DNA from: an uncultured Eubacteriaceae bacterium | GTDB lineage: Bacteria; Bacillota; Clostridia; Lachnospirales; Lachnospiraceae | Assembly: GCA_945938055.1 (NCBI GenBank) | Contig: CAMEUH010000117.1 | Coordinates: 1 to 7,605, forward strand | Length of the DNA stretch: 7,605 bases | Direction of reading: 5' to 3' | Shown: positions 1 through 6,348 of the stretch, in pieces | Layout of the letters: each line of letters opens with the position of its first letter | How positions within the stretch are numbered: position 1 is the first letter of the stretch | Translations under genes and position numbers: made by a program | The notes under the pieces: generated by a model | Seen by the model: only the letters and a program-made list of their open reading frames with translations | What the model was told of the DNA's origin: nothing | The model's database searches: none

Positions 1-53
1 CTACTGCGGTCTTTTTACGTTCTGAGGGGGCGGATGCTTTCATGTTAAAATAA
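1..53 (+). CDS. Possible C-terminal tail of an upstream gene (partial)
   Basis: Reading from base 3, an open frame encodes TAVFLRSEGADAFMLK and ends at TAA (51-53), just before the ribosome binding site of the next gene. A second frame, from base 1, is also open and stops at TAA 46-48, so the frame choice rests only on the more protein-like composition of the first. If real, the gene would be about 17 bases upstream of the toxin start and could share its transcript. The product cannot be identified from so short a tail. Confidence 0.25.
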   Translation, partial: TAVFLRSEGADAFMLK

Positions 54-55
54 TC

Positions 56-61
56 AGGAGG
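56..61 (+). promoter_or_regulatory. Strong ribosome binding site for the toxin gene
   Basis: A perfect AGGAGG lies 9 bases before the ATG at 71. It decides the start in favour of 71 over the in-frame ATG at 137, which would give a shorter, more typical signal peptide but has only a weak AGAGG-like stretch close in front of it. Confidence 0.8.
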
Positions 62-70
62 AAAACAAAA

Positions 71-1120
71 ATGAATCAACAAAAGGAAAGAAACAATGGA
101 AACCATAATGCCGGTGTGACCAGTGACGTCAGAGGCATGAAAAGGAAAAATTTGAAAAGGAATGGAAGAAAACTTCTTGCGTTCCTTATGGCAGTATTTC
201 TCGTTCTGCCGGTGTTTGCAGAAATGGGAGTCAATACTGCCCATGCAGCAGAAACCATGACAAAGGAAGCATCCGGGAATGCATCTGCTTCAGACAGTAC
301 AGAAAGAACGTATGAAAGCGGAATGCTCCGCATCCGCTACATGGTAAAAAACCAGTGGACCGGCCACCAGACCGTCGAAATCACCGTGGAAAACACGGGA
401 AGTGCCAATGTAACAGACTGGTCATTGTCGATGGAAAATACCGGTAACATCACCGGACTATGGAATGCGGCGATGGATTCCCGTAATGAGGAAGAATACA
501 TCATAAAAAGCAAGACGTACAACAATACCATTCTTCCGGGCGAAATCATTTGTTTCGGATACACGTTATCGGGCGAAAATTTAAGAATACCGGAAAACAT
601 AAAGCTCTATGAGGCAAAGAAAGAGGTAAGTGAAGGATGCCGCGTGGAATACCGGAAAAACGGTGACTGGGGAACAGGCTTTCAGGGAGAGATAACCATC
701 GTAAATGAAAGCGGAAAGCCGGTGGAGGGCTGGAGTCTTAACATCAGGGGCAACTTTACCGTGGAAAACTGCTGGAACTGTGTAATGACGGTGGAGGAAG
801 ACGGAAGCTACACACTTGCACACATATCATGGAATAACACCATTGAAGTTGGAAGTAGTTACATCATTGGTTTTGTGGGAACCAAGAATGATGAAGAAAT
901 GGTCATAAGCAGCCATAGATTAATGGCTGCGGCAGGAAGGGAAAGTGCGGAAGAAGAAAGCAGACAGAAACCGGCCGGGATGAAGAAATCAACTGGGAAG
1001 ACACAACAGATACTGACGGAGACGGGGTGCCGGATGTATACGAAATCCACGTGTTCCATACTGATCCGGAAAACGGAGACACCGATGGGGACGGACTGCC
1101 GGACGGCTATGAAATTCTAA
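71..1120 (+). CDS. Polymorphic toxin, N-terminal fragment: signal peptide and two CBM2-like domains
   Basis: This is the N-terminal part of a secreted toxin whose frame is broken near base 979. Residues 1-35 are a long basic n-region (several K/R, including KRKNLKRNGRK), residues 36-50 are a hydrophobic core (LLAFLMAVFLVLPVFA), and an A-H-A motif at 57-59 suggests signal peptidase I cleavage near 59-60. Residues about 84-183 and 187-285 form two beta-rich modules resembling carbohydrate-binding module family 2: the second has WGTGF, an E-I-T-I-V-N strand, V-E-G-W-S-L, W-N-N-T-I and GFVGT, which match the CBM2 pattern well; the first is more diverged. The role would be binding surface glycan or extending the toxin from the wall; sugar specificity cannot be read. 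The genuine product stops matching after about residue 303; the last 46 residues are an out-of-frame readthrough of the TSP3 region, rich in T, R and C and unlike a natural C-terminus. Confidence 0.75.
   Translation: MNQQKERNNGNHNAGVTSDVRGMKRKNLKRNGRKLLAFLMAVFLVLPVFAEMGVNTAHAAETMTKEASGNASASDSTERTYESGMLRIRYMVKNQWTGHQTVEITVENTGSANVTDWSLSMENTGNITGLWNAAMDSRNEEEYIIKSKTYNNTILPGEIICFGYTLSGENLRIPENIKLYEAKKEVSEGCRVEYRKNGDWGTGFQGEITIVNESGKPVEGWSLNIRGNFTVENCWNCVMTVEEDGSYTLAHISWNNTIEVGSSYIIGFVGTKNDEEMVISSHRLMAAAGRESAEEESRQKPAGMKKSTGKTQQILTETGCRMYTKSTCSILIRKTETPMGTDCRTAMKF
977..979 (+). other. Frameshift site 1 (short G run)
   Basis: Frame 2 reads K-P-A-G up to GGG at 977-979; from 982 the sensible protein is in frame 1 (E-E-I-N-W-E-D-T-T-D-T-D-G-D-G). 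One additional G here gives GGG GAT GAA and joins them as KPAGDEEINWED. Equivalent positions within a few codons cannot be excluded. Confidence 0.7.
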
Positions 1121-1518
1121 CACTGGGAACAAAGCCGGAAAAAGCCGATACCGATGAAAATGGAATCAGCGATGCCAAAGAAGACAGCGATGGCGATGGA
1201 CTGGACAACCTGACAGAATACCAGCTTGGAACCAGTCCGCTTGTCACAGACAGTGATTATGACGGATTAAGTGACAAGGAAGAAGAAGAACAGTACCATA
1301 CAGACCCTAACCAGCAGGACACAGACAGTGATGGAATCATGGATGGTGATGAAATCAGACTGGGTCTGAATCCGTTAAACGCCAGCACGAACGGAGTGCC
1401 GGACAGCCAGTATCCGGTCAGCCAGACTGTGGAAGAAGACAGTCATGTGTTAAAGGAAATTAATACCAGTGCAGATAATCCATACCGCTCAGCCTCACAG
1501 TCAGTGCGGCCGGATTAG
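979..1518 (+). CDS. Polymorphic toxin, middle fragment: TSP3 calcium-binding repeats
   Basis: This is the second frame of the split toxin. The frame is open from base 919, but toxin-like coding starts at about 979-982 with DEEINWEDT leading straight into DTDGDGVPD. The only start codon near its front is a GTG at 1027, which lies inside the first repeat and has no ribosome binding site, so this is not an independent gene. It encodes six acidic TSP3-type repeats and then an acidic linker. The tail after base 1485 (RSASQSVRPD) is out of frame; the natural continuation is in the next frame. TSP3 repeats coordinate calcium and stiffen extracellular proteins, so this segment would be a rod between the glycan-binding modules and the rest of the toxin. 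Confidence 0.7.
   Translation, partial: DEEINWEDTTDTDGDGVPDVYEIHVFHTDPENGDTDGDGLPDGYEILTLGTKPEKADTDENGISDAKEDSDGDGLDNLTEYQLGTSPLVTDSDYDGLSDKEEEEQYHTDPNQQDTDSDGIMDGDEIRLGLNPLNASTNGVPDSQYPVSQTVEEDSHVLKEINTSADNPYRSASQSVRPD
1009..1377 (+). repeat. Array of six TSP3-type calcium-binding repeats (coding)
   Basis: Six D-x-D-x-D/N-G-x-x-D loops follow one another: DTDGDGVPD, DTDGDGLPD, DTDENGISD, DSDGDGLDN, DSDYDGLSD and DTDSDGIMD. They are separated by 13-20 residues that commonly contain E-x-x-x-G-T-x-P or a similar turn. The regular spacing and Asp ladder are seen directly. Calcium binding is family knowledge. Because the reading frame holds without a gap across all six, the frame break lies before the array rather than in it. 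Confidence 0.85.
1485..1486 (+). other. Frameshift site 2 (short C run)
   Basis: Frame 1 reads A-D-N-P-Y up to TAC at 1483-1485 and soon meets TAG at 1516. Frame 0 from 1488 reads L-S-L-T-V-S-A-A-G and continues open to 4208. One additional C gives TAC CCG CTC and the join NPYPLSLTVSAAG, a Val/Ser-rich strand pattern expected after TSP3 arrays in this kind of protein. Confidence 0.7.
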
Positions 1519-1532
1519 CAGAACACAGCATA

Positions 1533-4208
1533 ATGGTACAGGGAAGCACTGAAAATATGGCATTCCAGAATGAATCCTACATCGGGGAACTGATTACCAT
1601 TGACTACAGGGACACCCTGAACCTAGATAGCCTGCAGTTAAACTTCTGCATGGAAGAAGCAGTCCTGAAAAATGAACTGGACCTGTTTGGAAATGAAACA
1701 ACGGAATTAAAAGGAATCCGCAGATTCAATGTGTTCCATTACATAGAGGAATGCAACATGCTCCTTCCAATAGAAACTTTTCATGATGAAGAGAAGAATA
1801 TGGTATCCGCAAAAACCGACGAGGATGGCATCTACTGTCTTGTGGATATGGAAAAGTGGCTGTATGGATTAGAGCAGAGTATTGAAGATACAACAGAAAG
1901 TCAGGAGGAAACTCCTGCGGTCATGAGTCTTTCAATGGATGAGGAGATGCCGGAAAGCAAGATGGTGTCTCTTAATGAGGAAGAAAATACAAGTGTGAAA
2001 AGCACAGGGGAAGAACCTGTTCAAAACATATTCTTGGGGGATTCAGAGTTCAAGGAAGAAACACTTGACAGTCTGATGCAAGTGTTGTATCCACCAATGC
2101 TCCTAACGCTGGAGGAAGATGCGGGCGGAGAAACAGAAATGATAAAGGATGACCGACCGATTGATATTGTGTATATTCTTCAGACGGAAGGAAATGACGA
2201 AGGATTTATTGGAATCACATGGATATTTCCGTCAATCTGGACAGAGTACCTGGAAAGAAGTTATAGCAACATGAGGGTATGTATCTTGGAGCAGCGCAAG
2301 GACGGAGTATATGGGAACGGGATAAAGAATAACATCCTGTGGCATGACGACATGGAAGAACTGCAGGGTTATCTTCAACAGATTAAGTATCGGTATATAC
2401 CGGATGTGGTATCACGAGGAGACGCACATGTCATGATACTGGGTGAAACTATGGGATTTCGTGAGGAGAGTGCAAAATTTGTGGTGGAAATTCCTGCAGG
2501 CGTCATGGAAATAAGTCCCTTAAGATTTGAGAGACTCATGAAGTATATGTCAAATTGTGGAATAAACTATTCTGAAGTGCATGATTGTGCCAGGGCATAT
2601 GGGGGAGCCACGAACTTCATGGAGAAACAGATAAACCTTACAGGCGGGAAATTATTCAGTATTGAGGAAAGTCCTTCCAGTACAGCCGAGGATATTCCGG
2701 AACATGTTAGGGAGTGTATGAGCAACCATGCAGTACCACAGAAAGAATTTGGAGCTATTGTGGCAACAGGCTACCGGAGAATCTATCTTAAGGAAGCGTT
2801 AAGCTGTACCAGCGGAACAGACACGGATTATGACGGACTGACAGACTGGGAAGAAGTCTATACAGAAATGCTTCACTGGGATGCAAAGGGAAATGTGATC
2901 CTGCCAACACTTCTGGAATGCATTGAAAATGCTTTTGAAAAATCGTATGTTGTGGAAGGTTTGGAACGTTTTAAGGAAGACAGGACATCCGGCGGCGTAC
3001 CGAGTAATATTTATGATGAATACATGAATCATATTCTGAAAAATACATATATTCTGCCGATTCATTCTGATCCGGTGAGGATGGATGGGGATAATGATGG
3101 GTATGAAGATTCATATGATATGAAACCTCTTAATAGATATAATAATGGTAAAGTAATGCATATTTTTTCAAAAGAAAACATGGCATTATATGATAGGTAT
3201 TTAAAAAATAAATATAATAGAGGACTTTTTTCGGATGGTGAAATTGTGATTTGTATGGAACTCAATGAAAAAATTACATTATTACAGCAATGTCTGGAAT
3301 ATTTGGGATATCTGAAAATGAAAAATGAAAAAGGTGAAAATATTTCATATGGTAATTTTGGTGGAGCAACGAGGTGTGCCTTGCAGTTATATCAATTAAA
3401 TCATGGATTTGATCCTATAAAGTATGGAGAAAGAGAAATTGATATAAATACATATTCAGATTTGGTGAACAATGCTATAAATCATGGTTTTAAACAAAGC
3501 ACTATAGGTATAACAGATAAAGAGAAGATATATTTAGAATATGTTGATAATTATCAGTTAAATAAAAAGTATTATGCAGAGAGACAAGTAATTCAACCGC
3601 CTTTATGTTCTGAATATGTTAATGCAGGAATTACGGTAACTGAACGTTTTATAGAAGGTGATATACAAAGGAAAAAAGAGCAAAAACAATTTGAAGATTA
3701 TTATATTTATAATTATACAAATTTGTTAGAAAAAATTTTGTATTATGGGGCATTGGAATTTCATCAAAAACATTATATATGTGGCCAAAAATATGATTCT
3801 CAGAAAAATCAGATACAATACGAGGATTCAGAGTTATGTTGCGAAAGAGAGGGGAATCATTACGAGTGGGTTGCATTGTCTGTAAAAAATAATGCAAAAT
3901 ATGATATAAAAGTTAAAGAAAGATGGGATGACTGGATGCGATTTTTAGGGGAGGATATCAGTTACTTTGGTTCTCGTTTTCAATTTTTATTTTATGGTTA
4001 TGTGATTGATGCGGAAGGATATGGAAATTTTTTGTATGGAATGGTGGGTAATGCAGGCGGTTATAGTGAAAAGGAACTTATAAACTTTGGAAGTCTTTAT
4101 TCCTTTGCAACTACCTTATCATTTGATAATAAGGAAGATGCAACAAATATCGGTATTGGTTATCATATTTATGAAAGTAAGAAAAAAAAATATAAATTTC
4201 TTCATTAA
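1533..4208 (+). CDS. Polymorphic toxin, C-terminal part: degenerate vWA, PG-binding-like and Ntox44-like toxin tip
   Basis: This is the third and largest frame of the split toxin. The ATG at 1533 lacks a good ribosome binding site, and toxin-like coding actually begins upstream at about 1488 (LSLTVSAAG), so 1533 is probably not a true start. Order, numbered from M at 1533: 1-112 beta-rich linker ending in LLPIETFHDEE and LVDMEKWL, a pattern common in clostridial surface proteins; 113-205 acidic, low-complexity linker; 208-420 vWA-like fold (PIDIVYI strand, YSNMRVCILEQR strand, GFREESAKFVVEI); 428-437 and 517-526 TSP3 loops; 573-648 peptidoglycan-binding-1-like helices (LLQQCLEYLGY, YGNFGGATRCALQLYQ); 790-883 a domain resembling Ntox44, with Y-G-N-F-L-Y-G, GNAGGYSEKEL and a final D-x-x-x-x-x-I-G-I-G-Y. 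Ntox44 has been predicted in comparative genomics to be a toxin, possibly an RNase; I cannot assign catalytic residues. The portion after about 3078 is far more AT-rich than the rest. The immunity candidate follows 10 bases later. Confidence 0.8.
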   Translation: MVQGSTENMAFQNESYIGELITIDYRDTLNLDSLQLNFCMEEAVLKNELDLFGNETTELKGIRRFNVFHYIEECNMLLPIETFHDEEKNMVSAKTDEDGIYCLVDMEKWLYGLEQSIEDTTESQEETPAVMSLSMDEEMPESKMVSLNEEENTSVKSTGEEPVQNIFLGDSEFKEETLDSLMQVLYPPMLLTLEEDAGGETEMIKDDRPIDIVYILQTEGNDEGFIGITWIFPSIWTEYLERSYSNMRVCILEQRKDGVYGNGIKNNILWHDDMEELQGYLQQIKYRYIPDVVSRGDAHVMILGETMGFREESAKFVVEIPAGVMEISPLRFERLMKYMSNCGINYSEVHDCARAYGGATNFMEKQINLTGGKLFSIEESPSSTAEDIPEHVRECMSNHAVPQKEFGAIVATGYRRIYLKEALSCTSGTDTDYDGLTDWEEVYTEMLHWDAKGNVILPTLLECIENAFEKSYVVEGLERFKEDRTSGGVPSNIYDEYMNHILKNTYILPIHSDPVRMDGDNDGYEDSYDMKPLNRYNNGKVMHIFSKENMALYDRYLKNKYNRGLFSDGEIVICMELNEKITLLQQCLEYLGYLKMKNEKGENISYGNFGGATRCALQLYQLNHGFDPIKYGEREIDINTYSDLVNNAINHGFKQSTIGITDKEKIYLEYVDNYQLNKKYYAERQVIQPPLCSEYVNAGITVTERFIEGDIQRKKEQKQFEDYYIYNYTNLLEKILYYGALEFHQKHYICGQKYDSQKNQIQYEDSELCCEREGNHYEWVALSVKNNAKYDIKVKERWDDWMRFLGEDISYFGSRFQFLFYGYVIDAEGYGNFLYGMVGNAGGYSEKELINFGSLYSFATTLSFDNKEDATNIGIGYHIYESKKKKYKFLH
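1941..3077 (+). repeat. Direct repeat, copy 1 (vWA-like and TSP3 coding segment)
   Basis: This segment matches 4966-6108 at DNA and protein level; the proteins are roughly 70% identical by eye. Near-identical stretches include IKDDRPIDIVYILQTEGND, YSNMRVCILEQRKDGVYGNG, ESAKFVVEIPAGVME and EKQINLTGGKLFS. The left edge is GAGGAGATG and the right edge is the codons for P-I-H-S-D-P-V, after which the two copies diverge completely. The length differs by two codons, from a small gap near GGVPSN. It is the probable recombination arm between the two toxin modules. Confidence 0.85.
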
Positions 4209-4218
4209 AGGGATTGAT

Positions 4219-4860
4219 ATGAAAAAAAAGAAAAGAATGATATATATACTATGTGTGTTAATGCTTTTTATCCTATATGTTCAACGTTATCAACTATTAA
4301 CTGCTATCAAATTTTATGTACATCAGAAAGAATTAAGGAATATTGTTAATGATGTGAAAAATGATTTTTGTGATTCAGATGCACAAGAAATAAGGGTATT
4401 TATAGAAAATGATGAAATTAAAATCAGAAAGCAATATTATGAGGCTACGGCTTTGGAGGATTGTGAAGAAGAATATAAGGTAATGGATGAAAAAGGATTT
4501 GTTCATGTGGTTACCAAAGTAAAAGGTAAAAAATATTTAGTAGAATATGAACAATATACCTTGAAGGCAGAACAAATACTATTAGAAAACCTACGGAAAG
4601 TATATGGAAAAGAAGGTAATATGCCGCAAGTAATTTTTTTGTTTGATGCTGAAGGAAGATTTGCTGCTATGTTTCCGATGACATGGCAACAAATAGAAAG
4701 TGTGGAAGAAATAAGGCAGTATATGGTTACTTATGTAGAACAGGATTTTTCCAGTGGATTTTTCCCAGAACATATGTGGACAAAGTCATGGTATCAATGT
4801 GCTCATTATATGTTTTTTAAAAATTGGTATTATTGGGTAAAAGATTTTCCATGGGGATAG
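4219..4860 (+). CDS. Membrane-anchored protein, candidate immunity protein for the Ntox44-like toxin
   Basis: The product has 213 residues. The start at 4219 is chosen for AAAGGGA 5 bases before it and because an earlier in-frame ATG at 4087 lies inside the toxin coding sequence. The N-terminus is MKKKKRM followed by one hydrophobic segment (IYILCVLMLFILYV, residues about 8-22), then a soluble region of about 185 residues rich in E, K, Y and aromatic residues, ending in WYYWVKDFPWG. By the positive-inside rule the soluble part would sit outside the membrane. No family is recognised. Assignment as immunity protein rests on position (10 bases after the toxin stop, same strand) and on sharing the low GC of the toxin tip. 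A membrane-held immunity protein would suggest that the toxin is stopped at or outside the membrane, which fits poorly with a purely cytoplasmic RNase. It could instead be an unrelated small membrane protein. Confidence 0.65.
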   Translation: MKKKKRMIYILCVLMLFILYVQRYQLLTAIKFYVHQKELRNIVNDVKNDFCDSDAQEIRVFIENDEIKIRKQYYEATALEDCEEEYKVMDEKGFVHVVTKVKGKKYLVEYEQYTLKAEQILLENLRKVYGKEGNMPQVIFLFDAEGRFAAMFPMTWQQIESVEEIRQYMVTYVEQDFSSGFFPEHMWTKSWYQCAHYMFFKNWYYWVKDFPWG

Positions 4861-4902
4861 AGAAGAAATATTAACGTCTCTAAAGGGATTATAGACTGGA
4901 CG

Positions 4903-4911
4903 TGTTATAAT
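4903..4911 (+). promoter_or_regulatory. Possible extended -10 promoter before the second module
   Basis: TGTTATAAT contains a consensus -10 (TATAAT, 4906-4911) preceded by TG at the extended -10 position. At the usual 17-base spacing there is no TTGACA-like -35. The start of the second module is 61 bases beyond. Such sites are common by chance in AT-rich DNA, so this is tentative. Apart from this, the 111-base gap 4861-4971 shows no convincing terminator hairpin. Confidence 0.3.
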
Positions 4912-4965
4912 CTTGTAAAGTTATAGTAGTTTTATGAGATTGCGGTGTAAAGTTTATGATTAAGA

Positions 4966-6108
4966 GAGGAGATGACGGAAAATAAGAGGGAATCTCTTAA
5001 TGCGGAAGAAAATATAGGCATGGAAAGCACAGGGGAAGAGCTTGTCCCCAATATATCTTCAGCAGATTCAGAGTTAAAAGATGAAATATTTGACAGCCTG
5101 ATGCAGGCATTGTATCCACCAATGCTCCTGATGTTGGAGGAAAATGCGGACGGGGAACCGGAAATGATAAAGGATGACCGCCCGATTGATATTGTGTATA
5201 TTCTTCAGACGGAAGGAAATGACAAAGGATTTATAGGGAACACGTGGTTATTTCCAGGGGTGTGGACACGAATACTGGAAGAAAGTTATAGTAACATGAG
5301 GGTGTGTATCCTGGAACAGCGCAAGGATGGAGTATATGGGAATGGGGTGAAAAACAACATCCTTTGGCATGATGACATGGAAGAACTTCAGAATTATCTT
5401 CCCCAAATAGAGTACAAGTACATACCGGATGTGGTATCACGAGGAGGCGCCCATGCCCTGATACTGAGTGAAACAATGGGATTCCGTGAGGAGAGTGCAA
5501 AGTTTGTGGTGGAGATTCCGGCAGGAGTTATGGAAATGAGCCCAAGTAACTTCGCAAACTATATGCTAACGATGTTCCATTATGGCATTAATTATTCGGA
5601 GGTGCATGACTGTGACAAAGCGTATGCTGGATACACGTACTTTATGGAAAAGCAGATTAACCTTACAGGTGGAAAATTATTCAGTCTGGAAACAAGCACG
5701 TCAGGAATGATAGATGATTTTCCTGATCATGTTAGAGAGTGCATGAGCCGGCGTGCAGTACCGCAGACGAAATTTGGAGCCATTGTGGCAACAGGATATG
5801 AGACAATAACTCTTTTGAAACCATTAAGTATTTGGGGAGAATCCGACACGGATAATGATGGACTGACGGACTGGGAAGAGGTTAATACGGATTTACTGCT
5901 TTGGAGAACCGATGGAAGTATTCAGCTTCCTACGTTGGAATTTTGTATTGAAAACTTCTGTGAGGATTCTTATGTGGTGAGCGGACTGAACCGGTTTAAG
6001 GAAGAAATTCTGACAGGGGCATCAGGAGTACCAACAAATACGTATGATGAGTTTATTGCGAGCAGGTTGAAGAGTATAAGGATTTTGCCGATTCATTCCA
6101 ATCCGGTT
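4966..6108 (+). repeat. Direct repeat, copy 2 (start of the orphan toxin module)
   Basis: This is the second copy of the segment at 1941-3077. Homology begins at GAGGAGATG, which in copy 1 is internal coding sequence (E-E-M) and here supplies the start codon of the module, and ends at the codons for P-I-H-S-N-P-V. Upstream of 4966 there is no similarity to the region before 1941. The start of the module therefore coincides with the duplication breakpoint. Confidence 0.85.
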
Positions 6109-6348
6109 GCCGAGGATAGTGATGGGGATCTGGTCAGCGATTTTGAGGAGTGGAGCATTGGAACCAAAAGACTTGTGGAAGACACTGATTGCGATGGATT
6201 GTCCGATGGATTTGAACTGGCAAGATGGATGGATCCGTTTACTGCAGATGGAGATGGTGATGGACGCAATGATAAGCAGGAATATCTGGCAGGAACAGAT
6301 CCCTATTGTTATAATAAAGAGTGGGCGACCATGTATGGGATTTTATAA
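4972..6348 (+). CDS. Orphan toxin module, N-terminal fragment: degenerate vWA and TSP3 repeats, no signal peptide
   Basis: 458 residues. It parallels residues 139-515 of the C-terminal part of the first toxin. The first 65 residues are acidic and hydrophilic with no secretion signal or membrane segment, so on its own it would stay in the cytoplasm. The vWA-like region is at about 72-285, again with LQTEGND where a MIDAS loop is expected. TSP3 loops occur at about 290-298 (DTDNDGLTD) and, unlike the first toxin, as a run of three at about 381-440 (DSDGDLVSD, DTDCDGLSD, DGDGDGRND). The ATG at 4972 follows AGAGGAG with essentially no spacing, so translation may be weak. The last seven residues (ATMYGIL) are out of frame: the true continuation after K-E-W is in the next frame. 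It most likely acts as a recombination donor or, if expressed, needs an unknown export route. Confidence 0.75.
   Translation: MTENKRESLNAEENIGMESTGEELVPNISSADSELKDEIFDSLMQALYPPMLLMLEENADGEPEMIKDDRPIDIVYILQTEGNDKGFIGNTWLFPGVWTRILEESYSNMRVCILEQRKDGVYGNGVKNNILWHDDMEELQNYLPQIEYKYIPDVVSRGGAHALILSETMGFREESAKFVVEIPAGVMEMSPSNFANYMLTMFHYGINYSEVHDCDKAYAGYTYFMEKQINLTGGKLFSLETSTSGMIDDFPDHVRECMSRRAVPQTKFGAIVATGYETITLLKPLSIWGESDTDNDGLTDWEEVNTDLLLWRTDGSIQLPTLEFCIENFCEDSYVVSGLNRFKEEILTGASGVPTNTYDEFIASRLKSIRILPIHSNPVAEDSDGDLVSDFEEWSIGTKRLVEDTDCDGLSDGFELARWMDPFTADGDGDGRNDKQEYLAGTDPYCYNKEWATMYGIL

Larger units (their letters stand above)
71..4208 (+). pseudogene. Complete secreted polymorphic toxin gene, apparently frameshifted twice
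   Basis: The three fragments at 71-979, 980-1485 and 1486-4208 belong to one gene. Adding one G to the run at 977-979 and one C to the run at 1485-1486 yields an uninterrupted 1379-residue protein with a natural domain order: secretion signal, 2 CBM2-like, 6 TSP3, beta linker, degenerate vWA, TSP3, PG-binding-like, Ntox44-like tip. No internal stop or domain loss remains after these two repairs. The intact domains, and the fact that both breaks fall at short G/C runs, fit sequencing error or very recent inactivation better than long decay. It is listed as a pseudogene only because the sequence as given cannot be read through. Role (inferred): surface-displayed or secreted antibacterial effector used against competing bacteria. 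Confidence 0.7.

Noticed and set aside
950..990. Programmed -1 ribosomal frameshifting joining the first two toxin fragments
   Set aside because: No X-XXY-YYZ slippery heptamer in the outgoing frame near the junction and no obvious stem-loop after it. The same -1 defect recurs at two other sites with no slippery sequence, and a missing homopolymer base explains all three.
2799..3265. Minus-strand open frames of 60-134 codons across the window (for example 2799-3265, 3649-3897, 5231-5500, 6422-6826)
   Set aside because: They lie wholly opposite well-supported coding sequence, lack family-like motifs and convincing ribosome binding sites, and are rich in H, S, I and F as expected of antisense shadows.
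4087..4218. Upstream extension of the membrane protein to an ATG at 4087
   Set aside because: It would overlap 122 bases of toxin coding sequence and place 44 extra residues before a clear KKKKRM-plus-hydrophobic N-terminus that has its own ribosome binding site at 4208-4213.
4859..4882. Inverted repeat AGAGA...TCTCT after the membrane protein gene as a terminator
   Set aside because: The stem is only 5 bp with a 13-base loop and no T-run follows, so it is not a credible intrinsic terminator.
1941..6108. Insertion sequence or transposon as cause of the duplication
   Set aside because: No transposase, terminal inverted repeats or target-site duplication is visible. The repeat is coding sequence shared in frame between two toxin modules.
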